Shown here piece by piece: positions 57,537-64,000 of a stretch of DNA of 64,000 nt (positions are counted from its first letter, which is position 1; every line of letters starts with the position of its first letter). This DNA is from JAISGQ01 sp045534445 (GTDB taxonomy: Bacteria > Bacillota > Clostridia > Oscillospirales > Acutalibacteraceae): positions 1 to 64,000 of the forward strand of contig JAZSJQ010000035.1 in the NCBI GenBank assembly GCA_045534445.1, written 5' to 3'. The notes under the pieces were generated by a model. That model searched no databases. It had not been told where the DNA came from and was given only the letters and a program-made list of their open reading frames with translations. The position numbers and the translations under genes are program-made.

Positions 57537-57640
57537 CAAAAGTTTTGCCCGCTTTTTTCTAAAAGTGGCGGGATTGTTAAGGGCAGCGCCCTTGACGCAG
57601 GAGCTTGAGGGGCTGCGCCCCTCAACTAATCCAAAGCAAA
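57537..57640. repeat. GC-rich palindromic intergenic repeat
   Basis: The stretch holds TTTTGCCCGCTTTTTTCTAAAAGTGGCGGG-type sequence followed by two hairpins, AAGGGCAGCGCCCTT and GAGGGGCTGCGCCCCTC, linked by GACGCAGGAGCTT. The style (GGGC-AGC-GCCC and GGGGCTGCGCCCC) is that of dispersed palindromic repeats common in intergenic regions of Clostridia. Only one copy is in this window, so its spread cannot be judged. Confidence 0.55.
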
Positions 57641-57643
57641 AAC

Positions 57644-57668
57644 AGAGCAGGCTTTCGCCTGCTCTGAA
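57644..57668 (-). terminator. Intrinsic terminator after pnuC
   Basis: AGAGCAGGC and GCCTGCTCT pair around TTTC; on the minus strand the stem is followed by GTTTTTGCTTTG. Confidence 0.75.
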
Positions 57669-57671
57669 AAA

Positions 57672-58364
57672 TCACACGCCTGCACTCTGCCTTTTCTTGA
57701 TTCTCCGCCAGTTGAAAAAACCGTACAAATCGTTTACCAAAAACATTATAAAGCATATGACCATCGGAATATAGGACACATCTTCAATCGAAGCCAGCAC
57801 CCACAGGATAATCAGTATAACATCATTTGCCGCATATCCGATACCGTAATAGGGACTTCTGTAAAACGTAAGATAAGATGCGATAAAGCTTGTTGTAACT
57901 GATACAGTGCTGAAAAATATATTGGCATTCCCCAGTGCTGACAGTATAAAGTAAAACAAAACCGTAACGGCAAGCGCGCTCACCCACATAGCACCCCACT
58001 GAAGCCTTGTCAGGGTATGTACCTCAACCTCTTTTGTTCCTTTGTAAGGATGCCTCAGCCACGAAATAACAGCAAGGACTGCAATGGGCGCTGTCATGCA
58101 CAGATAAGTTACCATCTCTCCGTAATAGCGGAAGTGAAATGAAATAATGCCGTAAAACACAGAGAAAACAACGGTCAGCGCCTGCCCTAATACATAACCT
58201 TTTGCCACAAATATCAGGGCGGTAACACCTATAAGGGAGGCAACGGTATTCAAAATACCCTCCGAGCCCGAAAAGACACCTGCACATATCGTAATTCCGA
58301 CAGAAGCAAGCCACAGACAAAGCTCAAAAACTGTCAGATCAGAGAATGGATTTCTGATTTTCAA
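57672..58364 (-). CDS. pnuC: Nicotinamide riboside/vitamin transporter of the PnuC family
   Basis: The 230-aa protein has about seven hydrophobic helices and PnuC features: YVLGQALTVVFSVFYGIISF, a PYYGIGYAANDVILIILW stretch that replaces the usual WxxW region, and a C-terminal FLVNDLYGFFNWRRI, which is the conserved end. PnuC proteins carry vitamin precursors such as nicotinamide riboside. TTG 58364 is chosen because GAGGTGAG sits 6 bp upstream. A structured leader precedes it. Related NAD genes pncB and nadE are elsewhere in the window. Confidence 0.88.
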   Translation of the reverse strand: MKIRNPFSDLTVFELCLWLASVGITICAGVFSGSEGILNTVASLIGVTALIFVAKGYVLGQALTVVFSVFYGIISFHFRYYGEMVTYLCMTAPIAVLAVISWLRHPYKGTKEVEVHTLTRLQWGAMWVSALAVTVLFYFILSALGNANIFFSTVSVTTSFIASYLTFYRSPYYGIGYAANDVILIILWVLASIEDVSYIPMVICFIMFLVNDLYGFFNWRRIKKRQSAGV

Positions 58365-58373
58365 AACACTCAC

Positions 58374-58490
58374 CTCAAAAAACAAAGCATCCGCAGGCAC
58401 ATCTTCTAATGCTTATAAATAAGCATATTGACCTAACGATGTGCCGACGAATGCATACGCAATCACTACCCGGTGGCAGCCTGTTTTATT
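58374..58490 (-). promoter_or_regulatory. Structured leader of pnuC, candidate cis-regulatory RNA
   Basis: Between the DUF378 gene and pnuC the minus strand holds nested inverted repeats: GGCACATC (58396-58403) with GATGTGCC (58438-58445) enclose ATGCTTAT (58409-58416) with ATAAGCAT (58419-58426). Further upstream is a GC-rich stretch GGCTGCCACCGGGTAG. The whole looks like an ordered leader ending a few bases before the ribosome binding site. I could not match it to a known NAD, TPP or cobalamin riboswitch. Confidence 0.4.
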
Positions 58491-58580
58491 ATTCCTGACA
58501 AATTATACTCATCCCGATTACAGTTGTCAAGATAAAAACCAAGCGCAGATCGGGCATATCCATCTGTGATGCTCAGTTCT

Positions 58581-58799
58581 TTAGCTTCTGCTTCTGTCTT
58601 CAACGACTTCTTCCCTGTCTCTGAAGAGCAGAGAAATGCACCAGAGACCTGCGAGAGCAACGACTACAAAGATAATACGCGCGATGGCGGAAGTCTGTCC
58701 TCCGAAGAGCCAGCCGACGAAATCGAACTTGAACAGACCTATGGAGCCCCAGTTGAGAGCGCCGACGATAGTCAGAAGCAACGCGATTCTGTCAAGCAT
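58581..58799 (-). CDS. DUF378 membrane protein
   Basis: The 72-aa protein begins MLDRIALLLTIVGALNWGSI and continues GLFKFDFVGWLFGGQTSAIARIIFVVVALAGLW (in part): two hydrophobic helices around an FDFVGWLFG loop, the mark of DUF378 (PF04070). The charged C-terminus ends in DREEVVEDRSRS. AAGGAG precedes the ATG, and the palindrome TTTCAAATTTGAAA lies just before it. The function of the family is unknown. It is a single gene located between the pnuC leader and the ATPase operon. Confidence 0.88.
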   Translation of the reverse strand: MLDRIALLLTIVGALNWGSIGLFKFDFVGWLFGGQTSAIARIIFVVVALAGLWCISLLFRDREEVVEDRSRS

Positions 58800-58847
58800 C
58801 GTAATTCAACTCCTTATAAATTTCAAATTTGAAATTCTGATAAGCGC

Positions 58848-58887
58848 AATATGAGCGCACCGTTATTTTGCTCGGTGCGCTCATATT
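58848..58887 (-). terminator. Hairpin after V/A-ATPase operon
   Basis: AATATGAGCGCACCG and CGGTGCGCTCATATT form a perfect 15-bp stem about 30 bp past the atpD stop on the minus strand. The T run is weak, so termination strength is uncertain. Confidence 0.6.
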
Positions 58888-58916
58888 TAATACAATATTC
58901 AGACAAAAACCAAATT

Positions 58917-59531
58917 TTACTGATTTTCTTTATTTGATTTGATGACCTTGAGCCGTGAAAATTCCTCGCGTTCTTTTTCGTCAAGAGACTCTGTAATAAA
59001 CTTGATGGTCTCCGTGAACTTCGGTATTACCACATTTTTCAGCGCATTTGCACGCTTCTGGGTACTCTTTATGGCATTTGCAAGTCGGTATGCGGAATTT
59101 TCTATCTCCGCAAGGGTTACTGTCAGACGCTTGACCTCACGAAATTTTATATACGCCTCGTCAAGTGCTGACTGGGAAGAATAAAGTCCGAAGGGAAGTG
59201 CAAGCTCCTCCTCCTCGCTGAGTGTAACCGTCGGCAGCTCGACACCCATTACAGAACGGAAATCCACTTCCAGGCTGTCGTCAACGGGAACGGTCTGTGC
59301 CAGTGCGTCGCACCGTCCTATTATGACATTCGCCGTCTGCAGTGCCATATAAGCCTCGGAATAGACAGCATCTATCTCACTCTGAATGGACGATGCACGG
59401 TCAATAAGGGTCATCATTTCTCTTATAAGGATATTGCGCTTTCTGTCAAGCAGCTCATAGCCAACGCTTGCCAGCTCCAGCGATTTCTTTGTAGAAATAA
59501 GGTTTCCTTTTGTTGGCACAACGTTTGCCAT
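58917..59531 (-). CDS. atpD: V/A-type ATPase subunit D
   Basis: Subunit D is the central rotor shaft in the V1 head. The 204-aa protein starts MANVVPTKGNLISTKKSLEL, then a long coiled-coil hairpin (about 25-60 and 125-185), with the family's typical VPTKG and FREVKRLTVTLAEIENSAYRLANAIKSTQKRANAL (in part). AAAGGAGG precedes the ATG. It is the last gene of the operon (K-F-E-A-B-D), 18 bp after atpB. Confidence 0.95.
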   Translation of the reverse strand: MANVVPTKGNLISTKKSLELASVGYELLDRKRNILIREMMTLIDRASSIQSEIDAVYSEAYMALQTANVIIGRCDALAQTVPVDDSLEVDFRSVMGVELPTVTLSEEEELALPFGLYSSQSALDEAYIKFREVKRLTVTLAEIENSAYRLANAIKSTQKRANALKNVVIPKFTETIKFITESLDEKEREEFSRLKVIKSNKENQ

Positions 59532-59549
59532 GTCCGCGCGCCTCCTTTA

Positions 59550-60929
59550 TTATTTGATTTCTCTGTAGTATTTTTCAAGCATTTCGCTGTCCACTCTGTC
59601 AAGCTCGCCCTTAGGCAGCATTCCGAGAAGCTTCCAGCCTATTTCAAGGCTCTGCTCAATGCTTCTGTCTTCATTAAAGCCCTGTCTGATAAACTGCTGT
59701 TCAAAAGCTCTGCCAAATTCGAGAAGCTTTTTGTCGGCTGCTGACAAGTCTTCTTCACCGATTACCGATGCCAGACTCCTTGCGTCCTGAACCTTTGCAT
59801 AAGATGCGAACAGCTGGTTTGAAAGAGCTGAATGGTCCTCTCTTGTATACCCCTCACCGATACCGTCCTTCATAAGACGGGAAAGAGATGCAAGGATAGA
59901 GACGGGAGGATAGATTCCCGAAGAATCAAGGGTTCTGTCAAGAACTATCTGACCCTCGGTAATGTAGCCTGTGAGGTCAGGGACCGGGTGGGTTATATCA
60001 TCGTTTGGCATGGTAAGTATGGGAAGCTGGGTTACAGACCCCGTACTGCCCTTTACCATACCTGCTCTCTCATAAAGAGAAGCAAGATCGGAATAGAGAT
60101 AACCCGGAAAGCCCTTACGGCTGGGAATTTCACCCTTTGAAGATGAAAACTCACGGCATGCCTCAGCATAAGAGGTCATATCCGTCATAACAACAAGAAC
60201 GTGCTTGTTGTGGGTGAATGCAAGATACTCTGCCGCTGTAAGGGCACAACGCGGAGTCAGAATTCTTTCAATGATAGGATCATTTGCCAGATTCAGGAAC
60301 ATTGTAACTCTGCTGAGGATACCTGCCTCTTCAAAGGAGCGGCGGAAATAATCCGCAACGTCACTTTTTACGCCCATTGCCGCAAATACGATACAGAAGT
60401 CGGAATTAGACTCGCCTGTTATCTTTGCCTGACGGACTATCTGCACCGCAAGCTCATTGTGCTTCATACCCGAACCGCTGAAAATCGGCAGTTTCTGACC
60501 TCTGATAAGGGTTATCAGAGTATCGATCGAGGATATGCCTGTGCTGATATAGTTTTTCGGGTAAATTCGCGAAACGGGATTTATGGGAGTTCCGTTTATG
60601 TTTGCGCTTCTTTCGGGATATATTTCACCCAGATCATCAATGGGCTTTCCTGCTCCGTTGAACACTCTGCCGAGCATTTCCTCGGAAAGCTTCAGTTCCA
60701 TGGGTTTTCCCTTGAGCACCGTTCTTGTATTTTTAAGAGAAATGCCGTTTGTGCCTTCAAAAACCTGAATTACAACACGGTCACCCTCGATCTTTACGAT
60801 CCTTCCGTTTCTCGAGGTACCGTCTTCAAGTCTTATCTCCACCATTTCCTCAAAAGAGGGATTCTCCACATTTTCAAGGACTATAAGAGAACCGGAGATC
60901 TCTCTGACACCGATGTATTCAAAAATCAA
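59550..60929 (-). CDS. atpB: V/A-type ATPase subunit B
   Basis: The regulatory, non-catalytic head subunit. The 459-aa protein has IEGDRVVIQVFEGTNGI, PIFSGSGMKHNELAVQI (the degenerate P-loop of B subunits), TDMTSYAEACREFS and FPGYLYSDLASLYERAG. The start is TTG 60929 with AAGGAGG upstream. It lies 13 bp after atpA. Together A3B3 forms the ring that uses or makes ATP, coupled to H+ or Na+ through the K ring. Confidence 0.97.
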   Translation of the reverse strand: MIFEYIGVREISGSLIVLENVENPSFEEMVEIRLEDGTSRNGRIVKIEGDRVVIQVFEGTNGISLKNTRTVLKGKPMELKLSEEMLGRVFNGAGKPIDDLGEIYPERSANINGTPINPVSRIYPKNYISTGISSIDTLITLIRGQKLPIFSGSGMKHNELAVQIVRQAKITGESNSDFCIVFAAMGVKSDVADYFRRSFEEAGILSRVTMFLNLANDPIIERILTPRCALTAAEYLAFTHNKHVLVVMTDMTSYAEACREFSSSKGEIPSRKGFPGYLYSDLASLYERAGMVKGSTGSVTQLPILTMPNDDITHPVPDLTGYITEGQIVLDRTLDSSGIYPPVSILASLSRLMKDGIGEGYTREDHSALSNQLFASYAKVQDARSLASVIGEEDLSAADKKLLEFGRAFEQQFIRQGFNEDRSIEQSLEIGWKLLGMLPKGELDRVDSEMLEKYYREIK

Positions 60930-60942
60930 TCAGGTTCCCTCC

Positions 60943-62697
60943 TTAGTGAGCGGCGCTGACAGCAGCTTCAATGTCACGCATATAGCCGTCAAACAGCTCA
61001 AGATTATTATTGGGTACATCATATTTGATTCGCACAAGCTTATCAAATATGCCCGTTTCGGTTATCTTTGACAGCGGAACACCTACAGCAATGGCATTCT
61101 GTGATCTGCTGTAAAGGCGGAAAATACAGCGAAGCATGAGAAGCTGTTTTTCAAGAGGAACGTAGGTATCTTCCTTATGGAATGCGTTCTGCTGCAGGAA
61201 GCCTAAGCGTATGACTCTGGCTACTTCGATAATAAGCTTCTGATCATCGGGAAGAACGTCTGAGCCTATGAGATTCACTATCTCCATAAGCTTTGCTTCT
61301 TCCTGAAGCAGTGCGGCTGTCTGCTCCCTGAGCTTTACAAACTCGGAGCCTACATTATTATCATACCAGTTTTTAAGGTCGTTGCCGTATTCGCTGTAGC
61401 TGTTGTTCCAGTTCACAGCAGGATAGTGTCTTGCATAGGCAAGTGCCTTGTCAAGTGCCCAGAAGCAGCGGGTGAAACGCTTGGTATTCTGGGTAACAGG
61501 CTCAGAAAAGTCAGAGCCCTGAGGAGATACCGCACCGATGATGGTAACGGAGCCGTTCTCTCCCGAAAGAGTCTCCATGAGACCTGCGCGCTCATAGAAC
61601 TCGGAAAGCCTGGAGGGCAGATATGCAGGGAAACCCTCTTCGGCAGGCATTTCCTCAAGTCTGCCCGATATCTCACGGAGAGCCTCTGCCCAACGGGAGG
61701 TCGAGTCAGCCATTATGGCAACGTGATAGCCCATATCACGGTAGTATTCAGCTAAGGTTATGCCTGTATATATTGAAGCCTCTCTTGCAGCAACAGGCAT
61801 ATTTGAAGTGTTTGCAATAAGCACTGTTCTGTCGGTCATGGGTCTGCCCGATTTCGGATCCATAAGCTCGGAAAATTCGGAAAGAACCTGACACATCTCG
61901 TTTCCGCGCTCGCCGCAGCCCACATAGACGATAATATCAGCATCACACCATTTTGCAAGCTGATGCTGGGTCATGGTCTTACCTGCGCCGAAGCCGCCGG
62001 GAATTGCGGCAGTGCCGCCCTTTGCAATGGGGAAAAGAGTGTCAATTACTCTCTGACCTGTTATAAGGGGCGCGTTGGCATAAAGTCGCTTTGACACGGG
62101 TCGGGGCTTTCTGATAGGCCACTTCTGGCAGAGGGTCAGCTCATGGAGATCACCTCTGTCATCTTTGAGTGTCACAACAGTGTCGTTGACTCTGTACTTT
62201 CCGTCAGGCTTTACAGACACAACCGTACCGCTGAGAGCAGGAGGCACAAGACATCTGTGCTCGATAATAGAGGTCTCGGGGCAGGAGGCATATATCTGAC
62301 CGCCTCTAAGCTTATCCCCTGCCTTCACCTTAACCTTTACGTCCCAGAGACGTTCTGTGTCAAGAGGATTTGCTGCCGCACCGCGGTCGATAAACGCACC
62401 GCACTGCTCCTCTATCTTCTTTAAGGGACGCTCAATACCGTCAAAAATATTGTCAAGTATACCGGGACCGAGGGTTACGGACAGACGGTCGCCTGTGGAA
62501 TAGACAGGATCTCCCGGACGCAGACCCGTAGTCTCCTCGTATACCTGTATTGTAGTTGTATCGTTGGCAACACCGATGACTTCCGCGGCAAGCTTCTGCT
62601 CACCTACATATACCATTTCCATCATCGAAAGGGAGGTTCTTCCCTTAACGGTAACAACGGGACCGTTGATGCCGTGTATAACACACTGGGAGGTCAT
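60943..62697 (-). CDS. atpA: V/A-type ATPase catalytic subunit A
   Basis: The 584-aa catalytic subunit has the P-loop GGFGAGKTMTQ, the non-homologous insert (about 110-190), GCGERGNEMCQVL, MADSTSRWAEALREISGRLEEMPAEEGFPAYL (in part) and a helical C-terminal domain. GAGGTGAAG precedes the ATG. It hydrolyses ATP to drive ion export or works in reverse. It lies 13 bp after the subunit E gene. Whether the enzyme moves H+ or Na+ cannot be seen here. Confidence 0.97.
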   Translation of the reverse strand: MTSQCVIHGINGPVVTVKGRTSLSMMEMVYVGEQKLAAEVIGVANDTTTIQVYEETTGLRPGDPVYSTGDRLSVTLGPGILDNIFDGIERPLKKIEEQCGAFIDRGAAANPLDTERLWDVKVKVKAGDKLRGGQIYASCPETSIIEHRCLVPPALSGTVVSVKPDGKYRVNDTVVTLKDDRGDLHELTLCQKWPIRKPRPVSKRLYANAPLITGQRVIDTLFPIAKGGTAAIPGGFGAGKTMTQHQLAKWCDADIIVYVGCGERGNEMCQVLSEFSELMDPKSGRPMTDRTVLIANTSNMPVAAREASIYTGITLAEYYRDMGYHVAIMADSTSRWAEALREISGRLEEMPAEEGFPAYLPSRLSEFYERAGLMETLSGENGSVTIIGAVSPQGSDFSEPVTQNTKRFTRCFWALDKALAYARHYPAVNWNNSYSEYGNDLKNWYDNNVGSEFVKLREQTAALLQEEAKLMEIVNLIGSDVLPDDQKLIIEVARVIRLGFLQQNAFHKEDTYVPLEKQLLMLRCIFRLYSRSQNAIAVGVPLSKITETGIFDKLVRIKYDVPNNNLELFDGYMRDIEAAVSAAH

Positions 62698-62710
62698 TTC
62701 TTCACCTCAA

Positions 62711-63310
62711 TCAAATAACTTTGAGCCCGCTCATTCGGGCAAATTCATCACGCTGAGCATAAAGCGCACTGTCGTAGGTTGAATCTATCGCTCGGGCAGA
62801 TTCATCGTTTTCAAAGCGCAGACCGCCGATTTTTATGGAGGGGTCTTCAATTACGCTGCACTCTCTGCCAAAAGCTTCTGCGATGCAGTCCTTATGGCAA
62901 AGGTCTCTTTCACACACAAAAATTTCGGTTATGCCCTCAGAGCCCAGAAGCTTTGCGGCTTTTTCGGCACTGCGCTTAAGGTGTTCGCAGTATTCCTCGG
63001 TTTTTGTGTACTCCGTAAGCTTTTCTGCCGCTCTTGCAAATACCTCTGCTTCGATGGCATTACGCTTGATTATAAGCTCCTGTCTGGCTTTTGCCTCACG
63101 AGCGGCGATCTCCTGACTTACCTGCATTCTCACAGCAGTTGTTCGTCGGTCTATTATTTCATAAGCGCTTTCAAGAGTCGCCTTCTCTGCATTTTCAACC
63201 GCAAGACGGTTGCTTGCCTCAAGTTCTGACAGAATTCGCGTGCGCTGTTTTTCTGCATATTCGTCGATAGCAGTCAGAAACGCTTTCAGCTTTTCTTCCT
63301 GTGTAAGCAT
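62711..63310 (-). CDS. atpE: V/A-type ATPase subunit E
   Basis: The 199-aa peripheral-stalk subunit has a long N-terminal helix rich in Ala, Glu and Arg (about 1-110, TRILSELEASNRLAVENAE, EAKARQELIIKRNAIEAEVF) and a globular C-terminal domain. It is recognised by this pattern and by its place before atpA. AGGTG precedes the ATG. Subunit C is not found between E and A; it may lie beyond the right edge or be absent. Confidence 0.85.
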   Translation of the reverse strand: MLTQEEKLKAFLTAIDEYAEKQRTRILSELEASNRLAVENAEKATLESAYEIIDRRTTAVRMQVSQEIAAREAKARQELIIKRNAIEAEVFARAAEKLTEYTKTEEYCEHLKRSAEKAAKLLGSEGITEIFVCERDLCHKDCIAEAFGRECSVIEDPSIKIGGLRFENDESARAIDSTYDSALYAQRDEFARMSGLKVI

Positions 63311-63325
63311 AGTAAAACACCTGCC

Positions 63326-63634
63326 TTAAATTTTAACGCCGATAGCATCGCGGACATACCGCTCAATGGAGTCCTTTGCTCTGCCGTTGCCGTGTCGGTC
63401 GGGGATCTCCACAATAAGAGGACGGGTGCGGTTGAGCTTTAAGTCATAGACAAGCTCGGGACAAAGACCTATGAGCTTTTCTGTCATAAGTATGACTCCA
63501 ACGTTTTCATCGTTCATGGCTTTCTCAAGCTCAGAGCGCACTTCATTTTCCTCGTGTACGATAACACCCTCGATACCTGCAAGACGCAGACCGATAGCGG
63601 TATCGCGATTATCACTTATCAAAAAGAATTTCAT
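63326..63634 (-). CDS. atpF: V/A-type ATPase subunit F
   Basis: The 102-aa protein starts MKFFLISDNRDTAIGLRLAG, with the short alpha/beta fold of subunit F (GVILMTEKLIGLCPELVYDLKLNRTRPLIVEIPD, in part). Subunit F joins D in the rotor and can modulate ATP hydrolysis. ATG 63634 lies 1 bp after the subunit K stop; the longer frame from TTG 63649 overlaps K. It is followed by atpE after 15 bp. Confidence 0.9.
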   Translation of the reverse strand: MKFFLISDNRDTAIGLRLAGIEGVIVHEENEVRSELEKAMNDENVGVILMTEKLIGLCPELVYDLKLNRTRPLIVEIPDRHGNGRAKDSIERYVRDAIGVKI

Positions 63635-63635
63635 C

Positions 63636-64000
63636 TTAATACTTTGCAAGGATCATGATAGAAACAAGCAGACCGTAGAGAGCGATGGACTCACCGAGTG
63701 CAACGAAGATAAGTGCCTTACCGAACGCCTTGGGATCCTCACTGGTTGCGCCGATAGCAGCAGGAGCTGCTGCTGCAACAGCGATACCGCCGCCGATACC
63801 GGAAAGACCTGTAACAAGAGCTGCTGCGATCATGCCGAGGCCCTTGGTGGGGTCAACAGCGGAAACTGCGGCTGCAACGGTTGCCGCATCAGTGGCAGAA
63901 ACTGCGGCGTCTGTAGCCGATATAGCGGAAGCACTGAAGCCGCCTGCGATAAGAGCAAGTGCGAAAATGCCGACAAAGGAAAGGTTTACTTTAAGTGCCT
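63636..64000 (-). CDS. atpK: V/A-type ATPase subunit K (ion-binding ring), partial at window edge
   Basis: The frame stays open to the edge of the window, so the true start is beyond it. The visible 121 or so codons show a hydrophobic N-terminal helix (LSFVGIFALALIAGGFSASA), an Ala/Thr-rich linker, and one ring hairpin: GLGMIAAALVTGLSGIGGGIAVAAAAPAAIG (in part) and ALIFVALGESIALYGLLVSIMILA with the ion-binding Glu (GESIALYG). Two proper hairpins are not seen, so this looks like a short K with a signal-like first helix. Ser/Glu around the site cannot tell H+ from Na+. Subunit I should be next upstream. Confidence 0.92.
   Translation of the reverse strand, partial: ALKVNLSFVGIFALALIAGGFSASAISATDAAVSATDAATVAAAVSAVDPTKGLGMIAAALVTGLSGIGGGIAVAAAAPAAIGATSEDPKAFGKALIFVALGESIALYGLLVSIMILAKY

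Noticed and set aside
56667..57539. 290-aa open frame antisense to ackA
   Set aside because: Caused by the biased codon use of ackA; no ribosome binding site and no recognisable domain.
58374..58490. NAD-II, TPP or cobalamin riboswitch upstream of pnuC
   Set aside because: The hallmark sequences I know for these classes are not present; it is kept only as an unclassified structured leader.
1..64000. CRISPR arrays, tRNA or rRNA genes, insertion sequences, prophage
   Set aside because: No regularly spaced repeats, cloverleaf-like gene ends, transposase or integrase motifs or phage structural genes were seen on either strand.

Overview
The window looks like a chromosomal segment of an anaerobic, endospore-forming Firmicute of the Clostridia, most like Oscillospiraceae/Ruminococcus. 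The reasons are moderate GC, strong AGGAGG-type ribosome binding sites, sporulation genes (spoVAC, spoVAD, spoIIE), a V/A-type ATPase, a two-subunit ADP-glucose pyrophosphorylase (GlgC+GlgD), acetate kinase, a small 2[4Fe-4S] ferredoxin, and a CotH lipoprotein with lamin-tail domains. The taxonomic call is inference. I saw no rRNA, tRNA, insertion sequence, prophage or CRISPR array.

Layout. 1-5.0 kb (minus strand): an operon running from a 368-aa protein of unknown function through a radical SAM/SPASM enzyme into three paralogous acidic proteins. All three carry the same N-terminal segment, KIRTDFVTNSSSSSF; one copy is frameshifted. Two further small acidic proteins follow, one with an in-frame stop. 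This is the least explained and most interesting part of the window. 5-12.6 kb: two HAD phosphatases, a secreted protein, a divergent GH95 glycosidase, spoVAC and spoVAD separated by an opposite-strand lipoprotein gene, and an acidic unknown. 12.6-16.7 kb: glycogen operon glgC-glgD-glgA. 16.8-21 kb: LURP-one-like protein, YibE/F membrane protein, Gx transporter, ApbE, XRE regulator. 21.3-29 kb: pncB, a SERCA-like Ca2+ ATPase, then a gene-poor stretch and the large CotH kinase lipoprotein.

29-34.9 kb (minus): hemolysin III, then a five-gene operon (alpha/beta hydrolase, membrane protein, flavodoxin, DUF1295 reductase-like protein, membrane-anchored XRE regulator), and a flavin-reductase-like protein. 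35-43.7 kb: AT-rich membrane gene, acyltransferase, purC, nadE next to an orphan ECF ATPase, a MarR regulator with two palindromic operators and a His-rich tail, two zinc-ribbon unknowns, a DinB-like protein and a PucR/CdaR regulator. 44-46.8 kb: darA-holB-ricT and ferredoxin. 47-51.7 kb: 3D/G5 cell-wall protein, spoIIE, mltG. 51.8-55 kb: two consecutive ECF sigma/anti-sigma modules. 55-58.8 kb: tmcAL, ackA, a GC-rich palindromic intergenic repeat, pnuC with a structured leader, DUF378. 58.8-64 kb: V/A-ATPase operon K-F-E-A-B-D, running off the right edge.

Connections. Three NAD-supply genes (pncB, nadE, pnuC) lie in the window but in separate units. The two-gene units HAD-phosphatase and CotH share an inverted repeat that overlaps the -35 box of each promoter, suggesting a common regulator. 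Several genes appear broken or altered by single-base changes in A runs (1586-1591 and 41836-41841), which could be real or could be base-calling errors.
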